DNA of 64,000 bases, taken from Haloferax namakaokahaiae (GTDB taxonomy: Archaea > Halobacteriota > Halobacteria > Halobacteriales > Haloferacaceae). Both the position numbers and the translations under genes were made by a program. The stretch's first letter is position 1; each line of letters opens with the position of its first letter. The stretch covers positions 806,001 to 870,000 of the forward strand of contig NZ_JBHTAA010000005.1 in assembly GCF_042663225.1 (NCBI RefSeq), in the 5' to 3' direction. The notes beneath the pieces are model-generated. The model ran no database searches. It saw only the letters and a list, made by a program, of their open reading frames with translations, and was not told the origin of the DNA. Positions 45,811-54,828 of the stretch are shown one piece after another.

Positions 45811-46455
45811 TCAGCCGAAGTTCTCGACTTTCGCGGCGTCGGCGTCGCCACCGGCGGCTTCCAGTGCTTCGACGGCCGCCTCGACGAACGAGGCGAAGCC
45901 GTAGACGAACACCTGTTCGCCGTCGTCGCCGGTGAGCGCGTCCGCGACTGCGTCTGTAAGTGCCGCTTCGTCGTCGGTGATGACGAGAGAGGCCCCTTGT
46001 TCGGCGAGTGCTTCGAGTCGCTCCTCGTGCGCGGGCGCGTCGTCGATGTAGACGACGGCGGCTTCGTTTCCGTCGGCGATGGCGGCCTCCGCGATACCGA
46101 CGGCGGGACCGACACCGGGTCCACCCGCGAGGACGACGACGCGCTCGTCGGCCGCGTAGTAGCTGTTTCCGAACGGGCCGGTGAGCGTCAGTTCGTCGCC
46201 CGCTTCGAGCGATTCGAGGTGCTGGCTGAACGGGCCGGCCTCGTCGGGGTCGATGCCGACGGTCACTTCGAACGTCTCGGTGACGCTCGGCGACGAGAGC
46301 GTGTAGAAGCGCGCGTAGGACTCGCCGTCCAGTTCGGCACCGAGTTTGACGAACTGACCCGGTTCGGCCTCGAAGGCCTCGGGCGTCTCGAACTCGATGG
46401 CGACCGTGTCGGGTCCAACGTCGCGGACTGCGGAGACAGTCACAGATGTGTCCAT
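45811..46455 (-). CDS. FAD-dependent ferredoxin-NADP reductase-like oxidoreductase
   Basis: A 214-residue FNR-superfamily protein. The FAD domain (about 1-100) has ARFYTLSSPS and the NAD(P) domain (about 105-214) begins VVVLAGGPGVGPAVGIAE. No iron-sulfur or heme domain is attached, so it probably moves electrons between NAD(P)H and a separate carrier such as ferredoxin. It is divergent from korAB, a ferredoxin-reducing enzyme, which makes ferredoxin the likely partner. Confidence 0.88.
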   Translation of the reverse strand: MDTSVTVSAVRDVGPDTVAIEFETPEAFEAEPGQFVKLGAELDGESYARFYTLSSPSVTETFEVTVGIDPDEAGPFSQHLESLEAGDELTLTGPFGNSYYAADERVVVLAGGPGVGPAVGIAEAAIADGNEAAVVYIDDAPAHEERLEALAEQGASLVITDDEAALTDAVADALTGDDGEQVFVYGFASFVEAAVEALEAAGGDADAAKVENFG

Positions 46456-46569
46456 ACACTCCGTTTATCCCTCCGTCACAAGGGCCTTGCTTTCTCGTAT
46501 GTACCTGCCGACACCCTCCTCCGGGAAAGGAGCAATAATTTCCCCAAGAATGGTGCCGGAATGAATAAC

Positions 46570-46638
46570 TGGACGATTGTCCAATTCAGGCAAATAGTGT
46601 GTTCAATCAAAAAACACGCAACGGCAGAATATGCCGTT
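46570..46638 (+). promoter_or_regulatory. Two dyads in the korAB / FNR divergent control region
   Basis: TGGAC/GTCCA with 4-nt centre (46570-46583) and AACGGCA/TGCCGTT with 5-nt centre (46620-46638) are perfect inverted repeats in the AT-richer gap between the divergent genes. TACCGG is then repeated twice just downstream. A TATA-like AAATTTTC near 46691 would start korA transcription about 20-25 nt before its ATG. Confidence 0.4.
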
Positions 46639-46738
46639 ATACCGGCCGTATTACCGGATTCCGTTCACGTTTCGCAGTCGTAGATTACGCAAATTTTCAG
46701 AAGGCTTTTCACCCGGCTATGGGTACGATTCACTCAGC

Positions 46739-48496
46739 ATGCCTGCGGACTTCAATTGGGCCATCGGTGGCGAGGCTGGCGATGGCATCGACTCCACGGG
46801 GAAGATTTTCGCTCAGGCACTGTCTCGGGCTGGACGACACGTGTTCACCTCCAAGGATTTCGCATCGCGGATCCGCGGCGGTTACACGGCGTACAAGGTC
46901 CGAACAGCCATCGACCCCGTGCAAAGTGTCGTTGACCGTCTCGATGTTCTCATCGCACTCACCCCGCGTACTATCGAGGAAAACCTCGACGAGTTGCACG
47001 AGGGTTCGGTAATCATCTACGACGGCGACCGCTCTACGATGGCGGACGTCGAAATCCCCGAGGGGATGATTGGGCTGGACGTTCCCCTCAAAGCACTCGC
47101 AGAGGAAGCGGGTGGGGCCATCATGCGCAACGTCGTCGCACTCGGTGCGGCCTGCGCAGTCGCCGACTTCCCCATCGAAAACCTCGACAGCGCACTCCAG
47201 AAACGCTTCGGCGGCAAGGGCGAAGCAATCGTGGAGAACAACAAGAAGGCCGCCCGTGCAGGGCGCGACTTCGTCAACGAGGAGTACGACCACGAGTACG
47301 ATTACGACCTCGAAACGACCGACAACGACTACGTCCTCCTCAACGGTGACGAGGCAATCGGGATGGGCGCACTCGCTGCCGGCTGCCGGTTCTACGCCGG
47401 CTACCCCATCACCCCCGCGACGAACGTGATGGAGTACCTGACCGGTCGTATCGAACGCTACGGCGGCCACGTCGTCCAGGCGGAGGACGAACTCGCCGCG
47501 ATCAACCTCGCACTCGGTGCGGCACGCGCCGGTGCGCGTTCGATGACCGCAACGTCCGGTCCGGGTATCGACCTGATGACCGAGACGTTCGGTCTCATCG
47601 CAACCTCCGAGACCCCGCTCGTCATCGTGGACGTCATGCGTTCCGGTCCCTCGACCGGGATGCCGACGAAGCAAGAACAGGGCGACCTGAACATGATGCT
47701 CTACGGCGGCCACGGCGAGATTCCACGCTTCGTCGTCACGCCGACGACGATTTCGGAGTGTTTCTGGAAGACCGTCGAGGCGTTCAACCTCGCCGAGAAG
47801 TATCAGGTTCCGGTGTACGTCGGTGCGGACCTCGCACTCGCGGTCACCGAACAGACGTTCTCGCCCGAGACGTTCGACATGGACGAAGTCGAAATCGACC
47901 GCGGCAAGGTCGTTGACGACGACTCCATCGAAGAGTGGCTGGACGACAAGGGTCGCTTCCAGCCCCACGCAATCACCGACGACGGTGTCAGCCCACGCGC
48001 CTTCCCCGGCACGGAACAGGGCGCACACATGTCCACCGGTCTCGAACACGACGAACTCGGCCGTCGCTCCGAGGACAAGGGAATGCGCATCGAGCAGGTC
48101 GATAAGCGCAACCGCAAAGTCCAGACCGCGAAGGACGCCGAGGACTTCTCGCCGCGCGAGTTCGGCGACAGCGACTCCGACAAACTCGTCATCTCGTGGG
48201 GGTCGAACGAGGGCGCAATCATCGAGGCGATGGAGTTCCTCGAAGAAGACGGCGTCAACGTTCGGTTCCTCTCCGTCCCGTACATCTTCCCGCGACCCGA
48301 CCTCTCGGACGCCATCGAAGCGGCAGACGAAGTCGTCGTCGTCGAGTGTAACGCCACGGGTCAGTTCGCCGATATCGTCGAGCACGACACGCTGACGCGC
48401 GTCAAGCGCATCAACAAGTACAACGGCGTGCGATTCAAGGCCGACGAACTCGCAGAACAAATTAAGGCGACCATCGCCGAGGAGGCTTCCGCATGA
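46739..48496 (+). CDS. korA: 2-oxoacid:ferredoxin oxidoreductase alpha subunit (gamma-alpha fusion)
   Basis: A 585-residue protein. The N-terminal gamma domain (about 1-195) opens with WAIGGEAGDGIDSTGKIFAQA and includes GGYTAYKVR. The alpha domain (about 205-585) carries the YAGYPITPATNVMEYL CoA/substrate segment and a SGPGIDLMTE motif. With KorB it oxidatively decarboxylates a 2-oxoacid (2-oxoglutarate or pyruvate) to acyl-CoA, reducing ferredoxin instead of NAD. The ATG giving MPADFN is chosen; the longer frame crosses the promoter. Confidence 0.95.
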   Translation: MPADFNWAIGGEAGDGIDSTGKIFAQALSRAGRHVFTSKDFASRIRGGYTAYKVRTAIDPVQSVVDRLDVLIALTPRTIEENLDELHEGSVIIYDGDRSTMADVEIPEGMIGLDVPLKALAEEAGGAIMRNVVALGAACAVADFPIENLDSALQKRFGGKGEAIVENNKKAARAGRDFVNEEYDHEYDYDLETTDNDYVLLNGDEAIGMGALAAGCRFYAGYPITPATNVMEYLTGRIERYGGHVVQAEDELAAINLALGAARAGARSMTATSGPGIDLMTETFGLIATSETPLVIVDVMRSGPSTGMPTKQEQGDLNMMLYGGHGEIPRFVVTPTTISECFWKTVEAFNLAEKYQVPVYVGADLALAVTEQTFSPETFDMDEVEIDRGKVVDDDSIEEWLDDKGRFQPHAITDDGVSPRAFPGTEQGAHMSTGLEHDELGRRSEDKGMRIEQVDKRNRKVQTAKDAEDFSPREFGDSDSDKLVISWGSNEGAIIEAMEFLEEDGVNVRFLSVPYIFPRPDLSDAIEAADEVVVVECNATGQFADIVEHDTLTRVKRINKYNGVRFKADELAEQIKATIAEEASA

Positions 48497-49356
48497 GCTC
48501 AAACGTTCGCTTCACCGACTTCAAATCAGACAAACAACCGACCTGGTGTCCCGGCTGTGGGGACTTCGGGACGATGAACGGCATCATGAAAGCACTCGCC
48601 AACTCCGGTACCGACCCGGACAACACGTTCTTCGTGGCCGGTATCGGCTGTTCCGGCAAGATTGGGACGTACATGAATGCGTACGCCATCCACGGCGTCC
48701 ACGGCCGTTCGCTCCCCGTCGCCGCCGGCGCCAAGTTGGCCAATCCCGACCTGACCGTCGTCGCCGCCGGTGGTGACGGTGACGGGTACTCGATCGGTGC
48801 GGGCCACTTCATCCACGCCGTTCGCCGCAACGTCGATATGGCGTACATCGTCATGGACAACCGCATCTACGGCCTGACCAAAGGACAGGCCTCGCCGACC
48901 TCGCGCGAGGACTTCGAGACCTCGACGACGCCCGAGGGGCCGAAACAGCCACCGGTCAACCCGATGGCACTCTCGCTCGCCGCGGGCGGCACGTTCATCG
49001 CGCAGTCCTTTGCGACGGACCACAAGCGCCACGCGGAAATCGTCCAGCAGGCAATCGACCACGACGGCTTCGGCTTCGTCAACGTGTTCAGTCCGTGTGT
49101 CACGTTCAACGACGTTGACACCTACGACTACTTCCGCGACAACCTCGTGGACCTCGCAGACACGGACCACGACCCGACGGACTACGAAGCGGCGAAGACG
49201 AAGATTCTCGACTCCTCGAAGGAGTACGAGGGCGTCATCTACAAAGACGAAGGCTCGACGTCCTACGAGGAGAAGTTCGGCGTCACCGAGAACATGGCCG
49301 ACATCGACACGACCCCGCCGGAAGACGCCATGGACCTCGTCCGCGAGTTCTACTAA
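48493..49356 (+). CDS. korB: 2-oxoacid:ferredoxin oxidoreductase beta subunit
   Basis: A 287-residue subunit that binds thiamine diphosphate. The motif GDGDGYSIGAGHFIHAVRRN ends in the metal-binding region, and MDNRIYGLTKGQASPT follows. The N-terminal WCPGCGDFG pair and later Cys residues supply the [4Fe-4S] cluster. It overlaps korA by 4 nt and needs that subunit for activity. Substrate choice between pyruvate and 2-oxoglutarate cannot be settled by eye. Confidence 0.95.
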   Translation: MSSNVRFTDFKSDKQPTWCPGCGDFGTMNGIMKALANSGTDPDNTFFVAGIGCSGKIGTYMNAYAIHGVHGRSLPVAAGAKLANPDLTVVAAGGDGDGYSIGAGHFIHAVRRNVDMAYIVMDNRIYGLTKGQASPTSREDFETSTTPEGPKQPPVNPMALSLAAGGTFIAQSFATDHKRHAEIVQQAIDHDGFGFVNVFSPCVTFNDVDTYDYFRDNLVDLADTDHDPTDYEAAKTKILDSSKEYEGVIYKDEGSTSYEEKFGVTENMADIDTTPPEDAMDLVREFY

Positions 49357-49380
49357 CCTCGCAGCCGAATCCGCTCGAAC

Positions 49381-50070
49381 TTACGTTCCTTTTTCGACCG
49401 TCCCCGGATGTTCGACAGCAGTGGCTAGGGCCGCAATCGTCTCCATATCGTCCGAATCCGCACCGTTCAGCGCGAAGACGACGATAACGTCGCCGTCGTG
49501 TTCGACCGTGGCGACGTGAATTCGAACGGTCGCTTTCCCGCCTTCGTACTGGACCTGCTCGCCATCGACGGTCCGCTCGCCGGGTTCGACTGCGACGGTT
49601 CCCTCGTAGGTGACCAGTTCGGTTTCGCTCCCGAGTATCGTCACGTCCTGCGTTCCGACTTCGCGGAGGTCGTTGACTTCGGGAGCGTTGGCGAACGATT
49701 GCGCCTCCGTGAGCAACGACAGACCGGTCGTTATCAGTTCGCGGCTCCCGAGCGTGGCGAGGGGGTTCACCAACTGTCCGGCGACTTCGACGTTCGGCGA
49801 CGAGATGACGGTGAGTACCGAGATATCGGTCCCGTTCGACGGCTTCGAATAGCCCGAAATCCAGACGTTCGCGCTCACGTTTCGAGACGCGGGGCCGACC
49901 GAGACGTCCCGTGCTATCGGCACCTCCGTCGTGTTCCCGTGGACGTAGCCGTGAGATTCGTACGCCGAGGCTGGAATCGTCGCAGGCTCGGCCGAGAGCG
50001 TCGTCGCCCCGCCGAGACAGCCTGCGAGGACGACAATCGCGGCGAGAGCGAGCGGTACTGTGGGTCGCAT
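49381..50070 (-). CDS. Secreted lipoprotein (DUF6517-like)
   Basis: A 229-residue protein. The signal peptide ends in a lipobox VLAGCLGG, so it should be lipid-anchored at the cell surface. The rest is soluble and beta-rich (TVISSPNVEVAGQLVNPL, ELVTYEGTVAV, VRIHVATVEHDGDVIVVFAL). It resembles a haloarchaeal lipoprotein family of unknown function. A start nine codons upstream (MFSARLRDA) is possible. It is divergent from the aldo-keto reductase gene. Confidence 0.75.
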   Translation of the reverse strand: MRPTVPLALAAIVVLAGCLGGATTLSAEPATIPASAYESHGYVHGNTTEVPIARDVSVGPASRNVSANVWISGYSKPSNGTDISVLTVISSPNVEVAGQLVNPLATLGSRELITTGLSLLTEAQSFANAPEVNDLREVGTQDVTILGSETELVTYEGTVAVEPGERTVDGEQVQYEGGKATVRIHVATVEHDGDVIVVFALNGADSDDMETIAALATAVEHPGTVEKGT

Positions 50071-50206
50071 GGCGTCTCTAAGGCGCGCAGAGAACATGAC
50101 ACGTTCGGTGAGAAACTCACGTTTGAGAACGATTCGAGACTCGCCAGAGGCGGTAATTCGCCCGCCTTTCGACACGCCTTTTCAACTCGGAACCCACGTG
50201 TCGCGT

Positions 50207-51034
50207 ATGACGAACCAGCTGTCGGCGGAGACCGTACCGTCTGCGAACGGGATGCCCACGCTCGGTCTCGGCACGTGGGAGAACACGAACCCCGACGACT
50301 GTTCGAACGCGGTGAAGACGGCACTGGAGATGGGCTATCGCCACATCGACACCGCCCAAATCTACGGCAACGAAGCGGAGGTTGGCGAGGGACTCGCCGC
50401 CGCCGACGTCGAACGCGACGAGGTGTTCCTCGCCACCAAGGTCTGGATAGACGAACTCTCCTACGACGACGTCATCGAGAGCACCCGCGAGAGCCTCGAC
50501 AAACTCGGCGTCGAGTACGTGGACCTGCTCTACGTCCACTGGCCGGCACGCGAGTACGACCCCGAAGAGACGCTCGACGCGTTCGACGAACTCGTCGAGA
50601 AGGGTCTCACGAAACGCATCGGTATCTCGAACTTCGAACCCGAGCAGGTCCGCGAGGCCATCGAACGCTCCGACGCACCAATCTTCGCCAACCAAATCGA
50701 ACTCCACCCGCTGCTCCAGCAGGACGAACTCCGCGAGACCTGTGCCGAAGCGGACGTGGAAATCGTCGCCTACTCCCCGCTCGCCCGTGGCGAGGTGTTC
50801 AACGTCCCGACGCTCTCCGAAATCGCCGAGAAGCACGGCGTGAGCGAGGCGCAGGTGTCGCTCGCGTGGCTCCGCGAGAAAGGCGTGACCGCCATCCCGA
50901 AGGCGACGAGCGAAGGTCACATCCGCGACAACTGGGAGTCGCTCGCACTCGACCTCGACGACGAAGACATCGAGGCAATCGACGACATCGAGAGGACCGA
51001 CCGCCGCGTCGATCCCGGTTTCGCCCCCTGGTAA
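50207..51034 (+). CDS. Aldo/keto reductase
   Basis: A 275-residue (beta/alpha)8 NADPH-dependent reductase. The active-site set is present: Asp and Tyr in GYRHIDTAQIYGNE, Lys in FLATKVW and His in VDLLYVHWP. The C-terminal cofactor segment is KGVTAIPKATSEGHIRDNW. It reduces aldehydes or sugars; methylglyoxal and 2,5-diketogluconate are typical family substrates, none certain here. The ATG giving MTNQLS is used because upstream codons are promoter-like. Confidence 0.92.
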   Translation: MTNQLSAETVPSANGMPTLGLGTWENTNPDDCSNAVKTALEMGYRHIDTAQIYGNEAEVGEGLAAADVERDEVFLATKVWIDELSYDDVIESTRESLDKLGVEYVDLLYVHWPAREYDPEETLDAFDELVEKGLTKRIGISNFEPEQVREAIERSDAPIFANQIELHPLLQQDELRETCAEADVEIVAYSPLARGEVFNVPTLSEIAEKHGVSEAQVSLAWLREKGVTAIPKATSEGHIRDNWESLALDLDDEDIEAIDDIERTDRRVDPGFAPW

Positions 51035-51124
51035 GACACCACCCCCGCGGGTGGCGACTCTTTCTTCGAGTGCCGATTCGACAGCGCCGCAACCGATTTC
51101 TTCGCTCCGTCCCGAGAGACGCCT

Positions 51125-51316
51125 ATGGACTTCGATTTGACCAAGACGGTCGCACTGCTCGTCGGTCTCGTACTACTCGGAACTGTCGCGCTCATCGGAA
51201 TGGGATTCATGGCGACGAGCACGGTGTTGATGATGGTGACGCCGGCGATGCTCGTCTTCGGCGCACTCTGTCTCGCTATCGGCGTCAAGCACGGCGAGTA
51301 CCGCGCGACGAACTAA
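51125..51316 (+). CDS. Two-helix membrane protein
   Basis: A 63-residue protein with two hydrophobic helices, VALLVGLVLLGTVALIGMGF and TVLMMVTPAMLVFGALCLAI, and a short hydrophilic end. The hairpin form is common among small haloarchaeal membrane proteins, one group of which I vaguely recall as DUF7333. It is cooriented with the aldo-keto reductase but convergent with the DUF373 gene. No function known. Confidence 0.7.
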   Translation: MDFDLTKTVALLVGLVLLGTVALIGMGFMATSTVLMMVTPAMLVFGALCLAIGVKHGEYRATN

Positions 51317-51332
51317 TCTACTCCTCTGTTCG

Positions 51333-52457
51333 CTAACTTTCGTTTCGCCCTTCGACCACGTCGTCGAACGTCTCGTTCGAGACGCTCGCAGAGATTCTAA
51401 CGCCGACGAGGCTGATGACGATACCGGCGATGATGAACATCGTCAACCGCTGGACGGGTGCGAGTTCGAGCCTGCCGAGTAACACGAGGTGGTCGAGAAA
51501 GCCCTGTCGTTCGAGCAGGTAGCCGGCGAAGCCGCGAACCACCAGTCCGATGGCGATGACGCCGAACGGGAGGTTCATGTACGACGACGGAACGCCCTCG
51601 TTACCGATGAGTTCGTCGAGCAAGCGGCCGGCGCTCGCGGTGAGGGCGGCGAACGCGAGCCACGGAACGCTGTGGTAGACGAACAGCACCGACGGGACGA
51701 GCACGTCGCCCTCGGCGGCAGGACCACTGATCTGGAGTGCGCCGAGGAACAGACCGACGATGGCGAGACCGGCGGCCACCGCGTAGGTGACCACGGACAC
51801 CTGCCCGGAGTAGAGCGCGTCACGAATCTGGTCCTGTGCCTCCGAGAGGAACCTGTCGATGGCGAGTCCCTTGTAGAGGAACACCGCACCCGCGAGCGCC
51901 GCCAGCCCAGCGAGTGCGACCGCTGGTGTGAACTGGACGAGCAACAGCGGGAGGAGTAGCAGGCCGACGCCGAGCGGAACGAGTACCGTCGAGCGGAGTT
52001 CTTCGTCCGCCAAGAACTGCTTGAGCAGGTAGTACGTCGATTCGATGTCGTGGGCCTGGCGGACGACCACCCTATCGACGGCATCGACGCGGAGACGACT
52101 CTCGATGACGGGAACGAGTCGCTCGTCTTCGGCGCTGTCGATGACGACGACCGCCGCCTCGGCGTCGAAGTTGGCGACGAGGTCGTCGAGTTGGAGGGCG
52201 ACAGAGCGGTCGAGACCGACCGTCGTGTCGCTCGTCCCCGAGATGACCGCGACCTCTGCGTCCTCGCGTTCGTCTCGGAGTTCCCGAGTGACGCGAAGGG
52301 CTTCGAGCAGACAGTTGACGCTCGAATCCTCCGGGTCGGAGAGTCCGACTTCAGTGACGAGCGACCGAACGGCTTCCCAGCCCACGACCGGCATCGACAG
52401 GCCGGTCTTCCGACTGATGTCGTTCGTTCGGTCCACGCAGAGAACGAGCGTTGTCAC
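51333..52457 (-). CDS. DUF373 family membrane protein
   Basis: A 374-residue archaeal protein. The N-terminal soluble domain (about 1-150) begins TTLVLCVDRTNDI and contains VAVISGTSDTTVGLDRSVA. About seven hydrophobic segments follow (160-360). DUF373 proteins are conserved through Euryarchaeota; the function is not established. Upstream lies the SppA gene on the same strand, 57 nt away, so they may share a transcript. Confidence 0.88.
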   Translation of the reverse strand: MTTLVLCVDRTNDISRKTGLSMPVVGWEAVRSLVTEVGLSDPEDSSVNCLLEALRVTRELRDEREDAEVAVISGTSDTTVGLDRSVALQLDDLVANFDAEAAVVVIDSAEDERLVPVIESRLRVDAVDRVVVRQAHDIESTYYLLKQFLADEELRSTVLVPLGVGLLLLPLLLVQFTPAVALAGLAALAGAVFLYKGLAIDRFLSEAQDQIRDALYSGQVSVVTYAVAAGLAIVGLFLGALQISGPAAEGDVLVPSVLFVYHSVPWLAFAALTASAGRLLDELIGNEGVPSSYMNLPFGVIAIGLVVRGFAGYLLERQGFLDHLVLLGRLELAPVQRLTMFIIAGIVISLVGVRISASVSNETFDDVVEGRNES

Positions 52458-52513
52458 GACGCGTCAAGACGCAGGCGCGAGGTAAAAACCCCCTCGGTTG
52501 CCGAAAATTGGTT

Positions 52514-53515
52514 TTAAAACCGGAAGTCGAAGCCGTCTGTCGGTTCGAACGACGACGCGATGCCCGCACCGAAGGCGTAGGCGAGACGTTGTGCGCCACC
52601 GCGAAGTCGAGTAGTGAGTCGGCGTTGTGGCGTGAACTCGCGGACTTGAATCTCGTCGCGGCCCAGCAGGTCGGCGACCCGCGACTCGACGTCGTCTCGA
52701 GTTCCGAGTTCGTCCACGAGTTCGAGGTCGTACGCCTCCGCACCGAGATACACGCGAGCCTCGGTGTCGCGGATTTTCTGTGGGTCCATCTCTCGCCCTT
52801 CGGCGACGCGCTCGACGAAGTGGTCGTAGTAGTCGTCGATGAGTCCTTGCAGGTACTCGCGCTCGTCGTTCGTCGGTTCTTTCAGGAGGTTGCCCGCGTC
52901 CTTGTACTTGCCCGCGGCGAATCGCTCGTAGGTGACGCCGAGTCGGTCGGCCAGCCCGGCGGCGTTGACCGACGAGCCGATGACCCCGATGGAGCCGACG
53001 ACGCTCGTATCGTGCGCCCAGAGTTCGTCGCAGCCGCTGGCGATCCAGTAGCCGCCGGAGGCGCACACGTCCGTCGCATAGGCGACGGTCGGCCCGTCGA
53101 ACTCCATCACCGCGCGGCGGATGTCGTCGCTCGGGAGGACTTCCCCGCCGGGCGTGTTGAGCTTCAGGACGAGCGCCTCCGTGTTCGAGTCGTCGGTGGC
53201 GGCCTGAATCTGTTCGACGATGTCGTCCGACGGCGTGCCGCCGCCGCGGCCGGGAATCGGCGGGCCATCACCGTCGCGGGAGATTGGGCCTTCGACGGCG
53301 ACTTCCGCGACATCGTAGTTCGGCACGAACGCGTTGGCGATTCGTCCGGCGATTCGAATCCCGGCGACGATGGTGACGATGACGAGCAGGATGCCGACGA
53401 GGTCGGCGAGCGTCGTAGAGAAGGTTCGAAAGAGTAGCCAGCCGACGATTGCTGCGAGGGTGGCTCCGACGAGCACGATTGCGGCGCGGAGCAGTCCGGA
53501 GAGTCGGTCGGTCAT
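52514..53515 (-). CDS. sppA: Signal peptide peptidase SppA (S49 serine protease)
   Basis: A 333-residue membrane protease that degrades cleaved signal peptides. Two N-terminal membrane helices (about 10-58) precede the S49 domain. The catalytic Ser lies in CASGGYWIASGCD and the Lys in AGKYKDAGNLLKEPT; ALVLKLNTPGGEVLPSD is the substrate groove. The Ser-Lys dyad spacing is that of archaeal SppA. The C-terminal region (about 275-333) is a variable tail. Confidence 0.92.
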   Translation of the reverse strand: MTDRLSGLLRAAIVLVGATLAAIVGWLLFRTFSTTLADLVGILLVIVTIVAGIRIAGRIANAFVPNYDVAEVAVEGPISRDGDGPPIPGRGGGTPSDDIVEQIQAATDDSNTEALVLKLNTPGGEVLPSDDIRRAVMEFDGPTVAYATDVCASGGYWIASGCDELWAHDTSVVGSIGVIGSSVNAAGLADRLGVTYERFAAGKYKDAGNLLKEPTNDEREYLQGLIDDYYDHFVERVAEGREMDPQKIRDTEARVYLGAEAYDLELVDELGTRDDVESRVADLLGRDEIQVREFTPQRRLTTRLRGGAQRLAYAFGAGIASSFEPTDGFDFRF

Positions 53516-53605
53516 AGTAACTCACTCATAGCCGAGGCTCCGGGCGCAGTCAGTATAAAAATGTAATGTCGCAACTGCGACAAAGAGAGAAAACCGTATC
53601 CGAAC

Positions 53606-54529
53606 TTAGAGAAGTCCAGCCTTCTGGAGCTTCATCAGGTCCTCGGTATCGAGCGTCTCGCCTTCCTTGAACTTCTGGTAAATCTCCTCTGCTTCGGCCT
53701 TTGCGGCCTCGCGCTGTTCTGCGCGGGAGTCCTTGCGCTGGCGCTCTTCCTTCTTGTCGAGTTCGCGGAGGCGCTTCTGGACGCGGACGAAGTCCTCGTG
53801 GTGACGGTCTGCGGCTTCCTGGGCTTCGACGAAGAGTTCGTGCATCTCGTCGGCCTTGTCGCGGATGTCGTCGGCCTCGCGGTAGGCCTCGATCATGAGG
53901 TTGTGGTGTTCCTGGGCTTCGTCAGCCAGCTCGGTCACCTTCTGGTGGTGCTGGGACGCCTCGGAACGAACCTCTTCTGCCTCCTCGATGAGTTCTTCGA
54001 GGTCACCGCTCTCTTCGACTTTCTCCTTTTTTCCGCGGAGTTCGTCGCGCTTCTTCTCGATTTTCTCGATGAGCTCGCGCTCGTCTTCGGTCGAGAGAAC
54101 TTCGGTCTGCTGGCGGAATTCGAGTTGCTCGATTTCCTCTTTGAGCTCGTCGATGTCTTTCCCATCGTCGAGTTCGAGGTCGCTCTTCATCGTATCGACC
54201 TCGTCAAAGAGTTCGTTGGCCTTCGCGTTGAGCTCGTTGCGCAGGTTCTTGTGTTCCTGCACCGCCGAGTTCATCTCGTCGCGCTGTTCGCGGTGTTTCT
54301 GGGCTTCATCGACCTTCTCGCGTGTTTTCGCGTTGAGGTCGTCGCGCTTCGATGCGCGCTCGGAAGCCATCTGGTTCAGCTCGTTGCGGCGGTCGCGGAG
54401 CTGTCCTGCGAGTTTGATTAGTTCGCCCTTCGAACCGCTTTCCAGCTTCTCGTCTGGGAGGTCAACATTTCGTTCATCGTCGAGCTTCTGTACGTCGAAT
54501 TCTTCTAGCACTTCCTGCTTCGTTACCAT
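53606..54529 (-). CDS. Long coiled-coil protein (archaeal COG1340-like)
   Basis: A 307-residue protein that is almost entirely charged heptad coiled coil (about 35-285): repeated RDRRNELNQ, KHREQRDEMN and HHNLMIEAYREADDIRDKADEM segments. A short C-terminal part ends TLDTEDLMKLQKAGLL. It has no membrane segment or enzyme motif. Related archaeal proteins are sometimes labelled phosphoserine phosphatase, which is not supported here. It could be a scaffold or translation-associated factor; no evidence decides. Confidence 0.8.
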   Translation of the reverse strand: MVTKQEVLEEFDVQKLDDERNVDLPDEKLESGSKGELIKLAGQLRDRRNELNQMASERASKRDDLNAKTREKVDEAQKHREQRDEMNSAVQEHKNLRNELNAKANELFDEVDTMKSDLELDDGKDIDELKEEIEQLEFRQQTEVLSTEDERELIEKIEKKRDELRGKKEKVEESGDLEELIEEAEEVRSEASQHHQKVTELADEAQEHHNLMIEAYREADDIRDKADEMHELFVEAQEAADRHHEDFVRVQKRLRELDKKEERQRKDSRAEQREAAKAEAEEIYQKFKEGETLDTEDLMKLQKAGLL

Positions 54530-54828
54530 TCGTGATCAAGCCTCGATACCATCACCACTCCAAGCGTAGCGGCGGCTAAATGATTGCAACCGACCGTGGA
54601 TAAGAAATTCCCGATCATTCTGCGTGCGATGCCACCGAAACGCCGGAGGCGTTCAGGTACCTTAGCATACAAGCGTCCCAGTAATAAGTACTTCGGTGCC
54701 GAAACGGGTGAAAACCGTTACCACGCCGCTCCTAACACCCGTATTCCCCATGTTACCGATTGGCACATTATGATTTAAAGGAGCGACCAATCGAGGGGGC
54801 TAAACCGGCGCTGTACTGAACTCGACTC
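54530..54828 (+). promoter_or_regulatory. Intergenic region with nested inverted repeats before the DUF371 gene
   Basis: No gene is seen. ACGGGTG (54704-54710) and CACCCGT (54736-54742) are perfect 7-bp arms, flanked further out by TCGGT (54693-54697) and ACCGA (54755-54759). AACGCC/GGCGTT forms a separate hairpin near 54640. A TATA-like AGTAATAAGTAC lies just before the repeat, and ATGATTTAAAGG (54770-54781) serves the DUF371 gene. It could encode a short structured RNA. Confidence 0.35.

Noticed and set aside
46631..46738. N-terminal extension of KorA
   Set aside because: It runs through the control dyads; the normal gamma-domain start is MPADFNWAIGG.
54584..54778. 64-codon open frame rich in Arg/Lys before the DUF371 gene
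   Set aside because: Basic composition and poor codon bias are unlike halophile proteins, and it spans hairpins and the promoter.
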